The notes under the pieces: model-generated
Told to the model about the DNA's origin: nothing
The model's database searches: none
Seen by the model: the letters and a program-made list of their open reading frames with translations, nothing else
Position numbers and translations under genes: made by a program
Shown here: in pieces, positions 1 through 12,800 of the stretch
Layout of the letters: every line of letters starts with the position of its first letter
Position numbering within the stretch: position 1 is the first letter of the stretch
Assembly (NCBI GenBank): GCA_021186555.1
Contig: JAJKFL010000003.1
Span: 36,754,908 to 36,818,907, forward strand
DNA from: Reticulitermes speratus
Lineage: Eukaryota > Arthropoda > Insecta > Blattodea > Rhinotermitidae
Length of the DNA: 64,000 nt
Direction of reading: 5' to 3'

Positions 1-703
1 TATTCTGCAATCTGTCATGCATTTACACTCCTCTTATTTTAATTCTTGTGATACAAAATGGCAGGACTGGATCTATTACTCTACTGTAGTGATATAATAA
101 ATCAACTCCATACAACAGTGTCCTACTTGAGAAGTTAACATGTCCTCGGATAGTCGAGAAATTCCTCACATTTTATGCGATACAAATGTTCATTACCATA
201 TGAAAAAGAACCTAACACTTGCCCTGTCATGAGCCACATAAAACGGGACTAATACAAGTGAAAGAAAATATAACAAAATTTAAAATTTGGGGTACAAAAT
301 AAATATAGCTTAGGAATTTCAGTAACATTTTGTGACCATTACCTTTTACAATATGTTGTATCAAATCCTCTTAAAAGACATGAACTGCACCCACTTTGGT
401 ACCTATTAGCCACATAGTGGTGGGGCAGTAGTCACTGCACAATACACAGATTAAAGCAGATATGATAATGGGTATTACTCAAATGGTCATATGTTTTTAA
501 CACTTCAAAAACCAACTGTTTGACTTTCACAAAACGTAACAGATAACAGCAACACTCTGAAGCATTCAATTTACTGTATATACTTGGTATGTCTAAAATA
601 AAAATATAATTCTTGTTGACTCAGAGTTATATAAACTTATTACTACGGTGCTAGCTAGCCTAGCCTACAAGTGAGCTGACTAACCCAACCTGACCTGACT
701 TAC
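1..703 (-). other. Intron 14 (3' part lies left of the window)
   Basis: AT-rich intron following exon 14. I see no exon, RNA gene or recognisable repeat here. Confidence 0.7.
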
Positions 704-893
704 CCTAGGTACCTGACCTGATGCTGCACCAATGCCATCTCAAATATCCTTGGTTGCTTCAGCTCATTAGGTTTGATGCAACGAACATAATGTGGTTGTT
801 TACAACTAAGGTTTCGAATGAGGGCACTTATTGAAATCTTGAATTGTGTTCCTGTTGTGGCAGGGCGCTTCAGACTTGACCGTTTGGGGTTTC
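704..893 (-). CDS. Myosin I exon 14 (actin-binding, [10 protein letters not shown])
   Basis: 190 nt, phase 1 to phase 2, acceptor cttgcag, donor gtaagt. It encodes [40 protein letters not shown] and [20 protein letters not shown], then RYLG. This spans loop 2, the helix before the SH region and the start of the converter-side helix (HQVRYLG). The next exon (LLEN..., converter) is outside the window. Confidence 0.95.
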
Positions 894-3800
894 CTGCAAG
901 ATAATACAGCACCCTTATAATAAAATCTATGTATCTCAGCTCATTTTCAAAATATGCACCACAGGAACTGAACGTACCCCCCTCACACATCCAATAATTA
1001 CAATAACATACTACTGTAGTAATATAACATCAAAAAGTTACAGCCCTCCTTAATAATAAAATAACGTTAAGATAAAGCACAAAGAAAGCAACCCTCTTCA
1101 ATACATCAACATACTCCATTTTAAAAACTTCTGTATAATGAAGAACACTTGGTTTCATTAATGTGTTTATACAGAATTCTCATAATTACAGCAAAAGTCC
1201 CCTAATAATAAAATTTATACTTAGCAGATACATATAATGATCTCACCACCAAGTTTCATCCCTTTATTGCAGAAATAGCTGATCTAGTGCTACAACATAA
1301 AGAGATCAAAACTGAACTAATCTTGCCAACATCAGGTACCAAACACAGGGTTTCTCTACAGTGGATACTAAAAGGTGCCAGGATGCTCATAATTCATATG
1401 TATCTTGATGTTTCTTTGGAACAATACAGAAACTCACTCCATGAATACTTCTGTGTGAGTGTGTGTGAGGGTGTGTATCATATATTTTGCTCATATGAAT
1501 AGATTTTGTCCTTACAGAACTTCAAGATAAGAAGTTTTTGCAGAAGGTCTAAGATCTATTCTTATGCAGGTTCCCTGTATTCTTCTGACCAATGCCCAAA
1601 CAGTTCCTCCAACATGAAGCAGAAATCAGAATTTGAATATGGTAAGTTTCTCACATTAAGGCACAACTACCTATTGGTGGGATTAAAAATATCCCATGCC
1701 TTTTCTGACACATACAAGAATGATAATTACAACTACATACAGTATTTGTATCTTTTAGTTACATTTGAACCCGTTAGTTTGAAGTTTCCATCAACAGAGT
1801 GCTAATTTTTTCCAAAAGAATATCATGACATGCAACTAGAATTACTGTATTCTTTGTTTATTTAATTTATACATTGCTGGAAGAGGTATCAGATACATAA
1901 TAAGTTTAAAATACATGATTAGGTCATAGTTGTTATAAACAGCAAAATATGTTCTGTATGGATAGAGTTCATGTCCATCCCCAACAGAGTGACTGCACAA
2001 TAGTGGAGAATGGAAACACCAGACAAGTGTTGAAGACAGGCCAAATGTGTACATATGCACAAATGTATTCATTAACCATTTAAAGCCCAGTTCTAATTGT
2101 ATGAAAAACCTGTTGTAACATTTAAAAAGTCTGAATTTTGTCCACCTAGTGTTTTGTATATTCTCATGATAAAAAACGATTATTTCCCTGAACAGCATTA
2201 ACTGATTGGTCTTCATAACAGAGATTAAGTTTGTTCTCTGTGAGATAGAAATTGACTTATTATACACAATTTAGATAAATTTCATTCTTTGAAGATTAAT
2301 ACCAGCACACTGATGCCAATAACATTTCTGAATGAGAGTATTATTTATTCTGGTTGACTGTGTGCTTCTGGTATCAGAACAGCACTCCACAGTGTAGGAA
2401 AAATGCAACTACAGTAGTGCACATATCCTACACATCAAGGTGCTGTCCCATCTAACAGTTACAGACATATAAACTTGACCATCAATGTGAGATACTGTAA
2501 AAAGCAACTAACCTTCACTTTGTTAATAAATTAAACATGAAATAATGTTTTCAATGAAATATTAAACATAAAATTTTGTAAAGCAATTCTAACTAAAAGG
2601 AAGGAAAACATGCTTCTCAATATGTGTCACTCACCTTCAGGGAAAAGGGTTTTCAGTAGAGGATGCTTACAACGATACATAGCAAGAGATAGATCTCGGT
2701 ACAATATGTCATTGTTCTTGTCCACAAACCCACATACATTATAGGTCACTGTGCCTGCATAATGTCTCAGCCTGCAAGTGAAGATTGTAAAAACATGTGT
2801 TTCAATGATGAGGTTTTAAAGCAGACTGAACATCAAACATGGTCCAAATATAAATGAAGAACTTTGAATTTTACACTAGGTATCTTTGTGACATATTGAC
2901 AATATAAATGTTACTACTTGCCATCTTCACAACTTTATTCACTTAAATTTTACAGCTGGTGATGTGTTTGGAATTCTAATTGTAGGATATTTTTGGACGA
3001 GATCTTTTTGACACATCCTTTGTTAAAGTATATATTTGCGTTGCAGTTCAGGATCTTCCTCTTTACAGTTTGTATTTGTAGATGCTTCTTGCTTGACTAG
3101 CTACTATAAATTTTACACTAGGCATCTTGTTGTGATTAATTGATAACAGAAATGTTATTACTTGCCATCTTCACAACTTTACTCATGTGAACAAAGCTGT
3201 GAAGACAGCAAGTAGTAACAGAAGTACTTTCAGATTAGAACATGCAAATTTTATCATCAACCATAAGGGTTCTGACTGCAACACTGTATCCTGTTATGAA
3301 TGTGGTATTTCCTGTTTTCATGTGCATAACTAAATTAGCACAGTCAAATTTTATGGTACAGTATTAGTATTGCAGGCTTTCCTCCACAACATCACATATT
3401 TGGTTAAATGCTAGCTTTGGCAGCACTTTCATGTACTGAAAGATTGCCTCGTATATTTTTCTGGATGACATTTGCAAATATAACTGAATAAATTTCACAG
3501 ACCTCCACAGCAAACATAAATCAGGCATGCTGATAAACATAATGCTGCCTAGAAAGTGTAGGATGTCTAGTGGATTCATCTGGCTCAGGCGAACTAATTA
3601 GCAAGCACTTTTGAACACAGTCATACAATATCAGGTTCTATAACAGGTACTTTTTTTTTTACTATGTGAGTGAATGTTAGCTAAAGGGCCCAACACTGCA
3701 GGCAGGGAACACTGTATTAAGGTTCTTAGAAGAGGTGAGGTTGGATAATGACAAAAATACCTTTGATTCTCCACTGTATCAAAAAACTCGGCCAAAATAT

Positions 3801-6800
3801 TCCAGAATCACCTTGTAACTGCATTATCATGGCCTGATTGTCAGGCCCATTCAGAACCCCCCCCCCCCCCCCCAAAAAAAAACACTTCAAGTCAGTGATT
3901 AACATGCCTCATTCAGATAGAGGACATTACAGATTTAAGTCTCAGAAAAAAAGACCAGTCACTATGACTAAGGTTTCTTATGATTTTATTCAGTCCCTCC
4001 ATCCAAATGTTGTGCAAGCACTTTACAATATGTTGCAGTAACTGACTGACAAACCAACCATATGATGTTCACCATCCATCCCATTAACTGGTATACCCTG
4101 ATTATTCAGTTACTCAATAATAACCAGTTATTATGAAACACAAATTCACAAAAGCCTATCATTATAACAGATCTGCAGACAGTTCACTTCACTCCATATC
4201 TTTGCAATGTAATCAGGTATTTTAATTCAGTCTGAAAAAAGGGTCTCTTCCCATTACCCCATTCCCATGTACTATATGTCCTGTCCATCCCAACCTCTTC
4301 AATTCAACAACCTAACAACAGGACATGAAGAATGAAAGTTATTAATCGCTTTTTTATATAGATAAGAGCACTTAGCGGTTTAGGTAATATGCTCACCGGA
4401 AGCAGTTGGGTGGCAGGCTATTGTCCGAGGTACCCGGTGTACTAACAAAGTTTCTCTGAGACCCTGTTGTCCCCTTTACCTCACAGTGAGCATTACCAGC
4501 ACAACATTGTGCCAGTTTGCTCAGGAACATTCATCAGACAAAGCCCCTGACTTTAGGCACTCTTCATCCAGCATTGAGAGGATGCCATGATTGTTCTGTA
4601 ACAGAAATAACAGTAGGAGCAGTACTAACATCAGCAAAAAATAGATCATCATCAATATTTCAGTGAGACTACATGCCATTCCAAGAAGGAATATAAGGGT
4701 TGTTACCCCAATCAGTAGTTGATCTAAAATCAAAATCTGCTATCATAATCCCAAGTCATATTGTCTATATATGGATTGAACCTACTTGGTTTTTATCCTT
4801 TTACAAAATTTAAGTTTTTTTGCCACTGTCTTGTATTTATTTATCAGCATATACAAGTACTTTTTATAAATATATGTATATTTTTTAAACCCAATGACAT
4901 ACGCTTGTATTTTTGAATAAGTGGACACTTTTTACCATCTAAGACAAATACTATATTTCTGTTGTACAGTAGCTCTTTTACATTATGCCTGACATGTTTC
5001 AAACCTCGGGGCTCCTCATCACGGTGCATCATTTAATTACTGTGGAGCTATTTACACTATTATCATTGGTCTGTGATAATCAAGTAGTATTTGTGTTTCA
5101 TGTTCTATATGGCTACGAATAACCATTATTTGATACACCCAGCCATTTACCACATCCCTTACACTACTTTGTACTTTAGGTTCTTACAATGTTCTGTTAG
5201 CCTTTTCTGTTGCAACTCCCCAGATTGATTAGTGCCTGTGTTGCACTACCTTGATTTATCCAATTTATATTAGTATGTGCACACCTTCTGTTTAGTCGTA
5301 TGATTCTGTAACCTGGTGTGGACCTACGTCTGAACTGCACTGTGTACTTATTGCCTACTCTTATGCATAAACTTGTTCTTCTTGTAACCTTCCTGTCAAT
5401 GCTTGCATTGGGTGTGATGTGGATCCTGTATTGCTGTTACCTCTTCAGTCGTGTGTTGAGGTGCTTCACCTGTGTTAGGCTGCAATTTAAGTCATAGTCA
5501 AGTGGTATGTCTACTTATGTTAGTATTACAGTCCGCGACTTACACAGATTTCAGTTAGATCGGATGGATAAATAGATACAGATATAAACAATTACGTTTT
5601 CTTGATTTAAACAGCTTAGGCACTTTGACTTCTATGGTCATTAGCAGTGGATGTATAGAGTTGATACATTATAATACATTATAACATGGCAGGTTATGTT
5701 ATGATACATTTTATTCTACATATACTTACAGATAAAACACACTCACATATGTGTTTTTGCTCCTATTGTGTCTACTTTCATTTATATTCACAGGTCTTTT
5801 ATAAAACTTAAATGTAGTGTAGCCCATGAGCAATACTTCATACATGTGGCTATTCTCTTCTGCACCAAAATTAGCAACATAATTTAGAAAATATACCTCA
5901 TAAACAAAAAACATAAGACAGTTTCATCAGTAGAACATTATAATATACAAAAAAAACTTTTATTCAAACTTCTGCAAAGAATGATATGTTTATTAACATG
6001 TGTAAATTTAAAAGCCCAAGAAGATCAGTCCAATTTCTAAAAATTCGTATCACTCTACAGCAAAGTTTCTGAAGAGGCAGGACCTGATAGTTGGCTGGGT
6101 GGAACAAGAAGTCTAAAAATAAAGTGTGTCCAATAAATATGAATATAAGAATGAAATGTATATAATTGCTGAAGTACATTTCTACAAACAATAGGAAGCT
6201 TTGTTGTCACCATGGTGGAACTACAGTTCTTTAACAAAAGGATCAATGGGATAAAATCAGGACTGTTTTAAAACATTTTCTGGGCCCAGTGCAAAAATAA
6301 ATCTGGGGGCCCTACCCCCACACAGACCAGAAATTACAATGCAGATTAGAGCACACACATAAAATATGTTTCAAATAGAAAATGAAACACAACCAAAATT
6401 TTTGTGGTCCCACAAACAGTAGCAGCTGCACTAACTGCAATAGCGTTAAACTGGCCCTGGATACAAGACACAAAATACTGGAATCGGTGCAGTACAGCAT
6501 ACCTTCTCTATGAGTTCACAAATAACAGAGTTGTTGAAGAACTCAATGGGTGTCCACTCAATCCCTTCACGCACATATTCTTCCTGCTCCTCCTTGAGAG
6601 TAGTTTCCATGACCACTTGATGGAGCTTCTCATTGCAAAAATTGATGATAAACTGCTCAAAACCATTCCGTTCAAACATCTCAAACCCATACACATCCAA
6701 GATGCCCAGCACTTTTCTTTTACCATACTGTTTCACCTGCAAAGGCAGAAATTAACTTTATACAAAGCAATTCAATTGAATAAAGCAAAGAAATTTCTTT

Positions 6801-9800
6801 GTAATTGCTTGAATAAGTTCAGTGAGGTTGTTTGCCTATTTTTGTTATTATGTACATTGATGTGTCTCGAGTAGGAGAGTGTTGTATACTCCTACACAAG
6901 ACACATGAATACAAGGCATAAGGACTTGGTCCTTTTGGATCAAAAACCTTGATATTAGATGTTTCTATGCATAAAACCACATACAATAGAAACAGTGGCA
7001 CATCAATGAATTTTATTCAAGAGTATGTCAGAAACACATTATCAGTAGTATCCAAATTTTTTATATTTATAGCTTCCATTATTTATTTTGAACATGGTAT
7101 ATTTAAATTGGATGTATTCATTTTATATCCCTTCATATTAATGTCTCCCTGAGGATGGCGATTTGTCACTGAAACATGTAGGAGAATTCATGTATATGGA
7201 TGATTTTGGTTTTACAATAAATACATTGTTGTGTTTAACTGTAATGGTCTGTAAACTATTTATTTTACACAATTTAGAGTGGGGATCAGAAATACTGAAT
7301 AAACTTCATAGATGGGAAAATGTACAGTCAAGAAATCAAATGATCACCAGACATATTATCACAAACACAATCCTTTTTAAATTGTCTATTTTGTGTACTT
7401 ACAGCTCATGTCATTACATCTTACAACTACCAAGAAATGTTTCACCTAATTTTTCTCAATCCATTTTAAAAAATGGATAAGCATACAGCACCATTTTCTT
7501 CATATGCAAAGGTTTTAAACCACTTAACCAATTTTCATCAAATAAGGAGTACATTTCATATTACTGGAGGTCTTCTTTGTTCTAAGTTTTAAATTTTCAT
7601 CTTCAGCAGTCAACTTAACATTTGTGTATACTAATCATAGACTAGCATCTTTAAATATAGTCCTGAAGTGTTGTGCAGGCAAAAATCCCAAAAATGTGAT
7701 ACTTTCATTAAAGTATTCTGTATACTACACAAAATAACAACACCGTAACACTTAGTATACATGCTTCACATTTTAAATTTAAATCATCATCGGTGGTTTC
7801 CTGATACAGCAGTGTTATGTAATCAACCTCACTATATAAAACTTCACTTTCACCTTTGCCTTTACATAATACATACATAACATACAGAACTTAAAATAAT
7901 AAAAACATGATTTATTATTTCACAAAAAATTTCTAAAACTATGTCAACCTGGTTGTGCAATAAAGTCTAATGCCAACCGTCCTAAAACAAATGAATGTAA
8001 TCCATTTCCAGCTTCATAGTAGCTATGTTAGCAATAAACTCTACAGACTCTTGTTTGTAGCCACCTTGGTGCTCTCATTGATCTTGTTGACAAGCCAGGT
8101 GAACAGGCGACTGTAAAGAGCCTTACAGAGTGAATCGCGGGCATATGTGGCTTCACTGGCACTCAGATCAGCTGTCACAAAGTCTTGGCTTTCCTCTAAT
8201 GTGCGGGATGTCATGGCTCCTTGTAGTGTAGCTTGGTCTGAACCCATGAGTTCACAGACATCATAGAGCTCTGTAGGCAACAAACATTCTCAATCACTCA
8301 AGTATTGTACCAGTACATGATAAAGCACAAGTAGATGTCACACAAGGGTCCACATGACATCCTAATTTTTACACATTTTTGTGATGAAAACTAAGTGGGC
8401 TATAAAATTAATAATCATATATTCAACCAGTAGGTATCGTAATGGCATTTCTTAGCATTTGGAAGGATTGTCAAGTGCTTGTCTGTTTACATGTGTTTCA
8501 ACACTTGTCTGTTTATGATGTTTCTTCAGGTGTGCATCCCAAAATCCATAAGCCTTAAAAACTTTGTTCTCACTTTGCTGTCTACTTGAACTGTCTACAC
8601 CTACACAAGGCTACAACCCCCAAATCTAGTAAGTCTTCCATTCTGTAACAAAGTAACTCTCATTTCCTTGAAATTCTCAAACAGTTCCTGACACTGCATG
8701 TCATCCATCAGTAATCCCTTATACCTGTTGATAACTGCATATAATATGACTGCTTTTATAAAGTCAAGTGAACTCTCTGTAAAATTATCCAGCACATAAT
8801 TCAGCAGCTGAAGAGCCTAAAAGTTTCCTTTTTTTTAGACTTCCACTCTGCATCAGTTTGTCATACTAATATCTGACATGATATTATTAATACTGTCTGT
8901 TCTCTGTCCCTAAAGTACCCAATATTAATTTGACTAAGTCGAGGAAAAACAAAAACCTCTACCTGTTCACGTCACCAGTCATTAATAGGATATCAGTTTT
9001 CAAAATCAAGATTTATCATATCCCTTAACACTAACTCTCCTTTCACTGCTGGGCTGTGTAGATTAAGATGTAATAAAAAGAAGACTACAGTTTTAAAACC
9101 CAGAATCATGAGATAGGTTGGTGTCTTGTATATGAGTGAAATAATACTGCTAATGGAATTCAGAAACATGCAAAATTTACTCCAATATGATGAAGTTAAT
9201 TACATTATATATACTGAACTCAGACATGAAACTAAAGAGCATACTTATAGTATGACTCATATGTGGATACGTTGCAAATATTTACTAATATGCTTAAAAA
9301 CAACTGTTGTTATGAGGTATGAAATTTATCAATTACTATCTCTATAATCAAGGCCAAATTACTTTGTCTATATACTGCACATACATAAAGAACTATAATG
9401 CCCTTCAATCTGCTTCTTTCAACAGAACTCTTGTCAGAATAATTTAAATTGGAAGACAGTTATAACACTGTTTAAACATTTACATGTAACTGGAAGTTCC
9501 CAGTCCTTATGTGAAATATAAATGCTGCAGCCAGAATCATAAGCTGAAAATATTATGCGTTAATTGTGAACTCTGGGACAAGCATCATGCCACGACCCAC
9601 CAGGACATGAACATTTGTGTGGGAATGCCAAGAATAGAGTTATACCATAATGTTTACAAATATAATCTAGGGAACTTCAGAACACTTTAATGTTTATGCT
9701 ATTTTTTTTTCAATTACGACATGTGATTTTTTCAGCTCAGAGTTGGACAAATTTAATTAAAATCACTGAAGCAACAAAAAAAACTTATTCATTGGTAAAT

Positions 9801-12800
9801 AAAAGTACAGTGAAAGTATTCATACCAGTGTAAAACTTATCATGAATGTGTGTAATATCAATCTTCAAGGAAGAGTGCAATCATTGGTTTTCAAAGATCC
9901 TTCTCAGATTTGATGAATAATTAGCAAATTTTACAGAAATTAGGAAAAGCATTAAGCGATTTTTAGAAATCAACTTTATGTTTCAGTTACTCGCTAAACC
10001 ATGGGCATTTATTTTTTTTAATGTTTAAGGAGAACTATCAGAAAAAATATTTGTATTAACAAACACTGAACAGTTAACATGAATATTAAAAATCTCTATC
10101 ATTTCATAATTAAAATCCTTCATATCATATACTCATTTACAACTGCATTTGCTAAATACAAAAGACAAACTCAGAACTTAATTTGCCCAACTCCAGGCTC
10201 TAATCTTGAATACACCAAATATCCACACATTACATTGTAACATGACACTGATAATTTACCAGCAGCAGAAAGATGGTAACATTCAGCAAAATGGGGTTTG
10301 TTTTTATGTACCTCGGGTCACATTTTTCGAGGGCGAGTTAAACCTCTGCTGAGGCACTGGAGAGGAGCAACATTTAGTGGCACAGACCGTGATTGTACGT
10401 TGAGTCAGGCTTGATCCAAGAGCAGAGATTTCAGTGCCAAGTAGTTGACACACATCAAATAGCTCTGTGGAAATCGCACACTTTGTCAGGAACTCTGTAC
10501 ATACTTCTATGGCAGAAATTAAGAGTAATTTTCATATGCTACACTATTCAGTTCAATTATTGAGACACAACAGTAACACCCTCTTAAGGAATTCTGTAGC
10601 AGTGCTCCATGATCAATATTCATGTGTATCTGCTAATTGGGCAGGACTGCTGCTTTCATTAGAATTATTTTCTTTCAAAGTCAATACTACATTTTGTTTC
10701 CTCAAACAAAAACAAGTTATAGTATAGGAAAACCTTCACTGTACTTCCCTTGATAAGAAGCTCTGCATATCATTATGTTAGATTTTACATTGAAGCAGTC
10801 CCATGATACAACAAATAAATTCTATTGCTCCATAGATGCAACAACACTGCTTTGTCAGTTTGCTTAAAAGACAAGTGTAAACTTTGACAGCATAATACAA
10901 ATACAACTTATACTATTACTGATGGCAATGGTGAAACAGAGCAGACGCTTGATCATCCTGTGTGGATTAACCACAGCACTTTTAGAACCCTTTACTTAGT
11001 AATAATTACTGTAGTTTCCTGTAATGATTTAAATGTTGCCCATTACATCTGTTTAAGTAAGATATATCAGTGATGCTTTACCAAAATTTGTAGATTTTAT
11101 TATTTTATGACTTTTTGTGCCAGCCTATTACCACTGAACAAGAGCTCCTAGTGAAACCAGTAATCTCTACACACTACACTTCATTACAGTGTTCAACTTT
11201 GTTCAGATTTCACTATTTTTTAAACTGTGGAAGAACACAAGGGAGGGAGGTGGAGATTGTGGTTTCTGCCTAGTTTCAAGTGATATTTCAACCCAGATAG
11301 ACTCAGAAAAACCATGTAAAACTCAGGATAATCAATATTTGATACAGAAAACCTATTTATGATACTACTGAGACAGCAGTGTCCTAACAACCTTCAATAC
11401 AAAAAGTACTGTTCATGAACTGCAGCAAAACTAAACACTTAACTTTCTGCAAGAAACACAAACAACTCCAGTGAGCAGAGTCCCTCTTCAGAAGTTGACT
11501 GCTGCTCTTCTAGTCAAGAAATTTGCCACATTTTGTGGAATCAGGAGGTTCATTACCAGTTTCACAGGAGCCTGCCATTGGTCCCTATCCTCAGCCAGAT
11601 GAGTGACGCCCCAAACAATTCACTTCAACATCAATTTTAAAAATTTAAAAATTTGAAAAAAAATTAAAATTTTTCCCCCATCAGCACCTAGGACTTGCAA
11701 GTCATCCCTTTCCTTCACGTTTTTCTACCAAAGCTTTGTATGAACTTCCCTCTCGTGCGTGCTACATGCCCCTGCCCATCTCAACCTCCTTGATCTGTGT
11801 AACGTTTTGTAATATGCTGGTTTTAAGGTGAGGATCTGTTAGACCTCCACCCAACCTCCAAGCTTTATGACCACTCATTCTCAGCTGTCTGCAACCGCTT
11901 ATTCAAAACATTTGCAGCATGATACCTTCAGTTCAAAACTGACAGTGATGTCCCTGTAAAATAGCAACATATGCTGTTGTCATATTTGAGTTTTGATATT
12001 TGTGGCTTGAAGTTTTCTCAAGAGGTGATAAAAATTGAACATAACCCTTCTTTAGAGGTGACAACACTGACTCATTGAAGTCAAAATCAATGTTCATCCA
12101 CACTGACCTATGTAGATAGTATCAAGCTACTCCTGTCTGTATGACTGAATGACTACACGAGATCATAATGACCCACTAAACTCATTACAGAGTCATGAAA
12201 GACCATCTTTACTGTATCTTAACAGATTAATTGTAATGAATTTTGAGCCCATGAGCCCTTTTCTATGAACAGATTAATTTCCTACTGTTCTAGAACAGTT
12301 TCAGTACAGTTTCCTGTGAAAAATGACATATGAGGTAGTATGTCAAAGAAAAATACCATGTTTAACTGCTTGTATTGTATTTTTTTTTTTGTAAAGTTCA
12401 ATATATAATATATATATATGTATTATCCTATAGCACTAATGATAAAGGAATGAATATGAATATGGAGCATTAATAGAATGCTGCCATCTTTCAGAAAATG
12501 TCTCTCTTTTCTCCAGTTATAGCTGTTTATCATACGGGTCAAATTGTGTTCTGGGTATTTTTAAGGCATATTTATGTATAAATACAAATACTTCAGTACC
12601 AAATCTGTGTATACTCTCAAGACTAGTACTGGGGATCAATTTTGCTGTAAAGTGTAGGCAATAAGTTCTTGCAGAAAAAATCAAGATAAAGTGTGATGCA
12701 AGTATATGGGAGTACACAAAGGAAATTTTTCAGGGGAACTTCTTAAGAAGGTTCTACTGTATCTATTTTTAAAGTAATGTTTAGAAAACACAAAACACTT

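Larger units (their letters stand above)
2772..4396 (-). other. Intron 12, 1.6 kb
   Basis: It holds the 78-bp direct repeat at 2868-3190, a C17/A9 homopolymer junction (3857-3882), and at 4250-4330 a short piece resembling the repeat near 11.73 kb. Nothing else recognised. Confidence 0.65.

Noticed and set aside
3364-3579. 71-codon minus-strand open frame in intron 12
   Set aside because: Does not match any myosin segment and shows no other recognisable motif.
2772-4396. A missing exon between exons 12 and 13
   Set aside because: The apparently missing residues (FLSKL...SLPPNCFR) were found inside exon 12 after a one-base frame change.
6404-6874. 156-codon plus-strand open frame
   Set aside because: Antisense shadow of myosin exon 11, which is conserved in the minus-strand frame.
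8065-10464. Mutually exclusive exon pair in the myosin gene
   Set aside because: The upstream copy lacks the second half of exon 10 and ends in a different phase, so swapping would break the frame. Kept as a relic or cassette.
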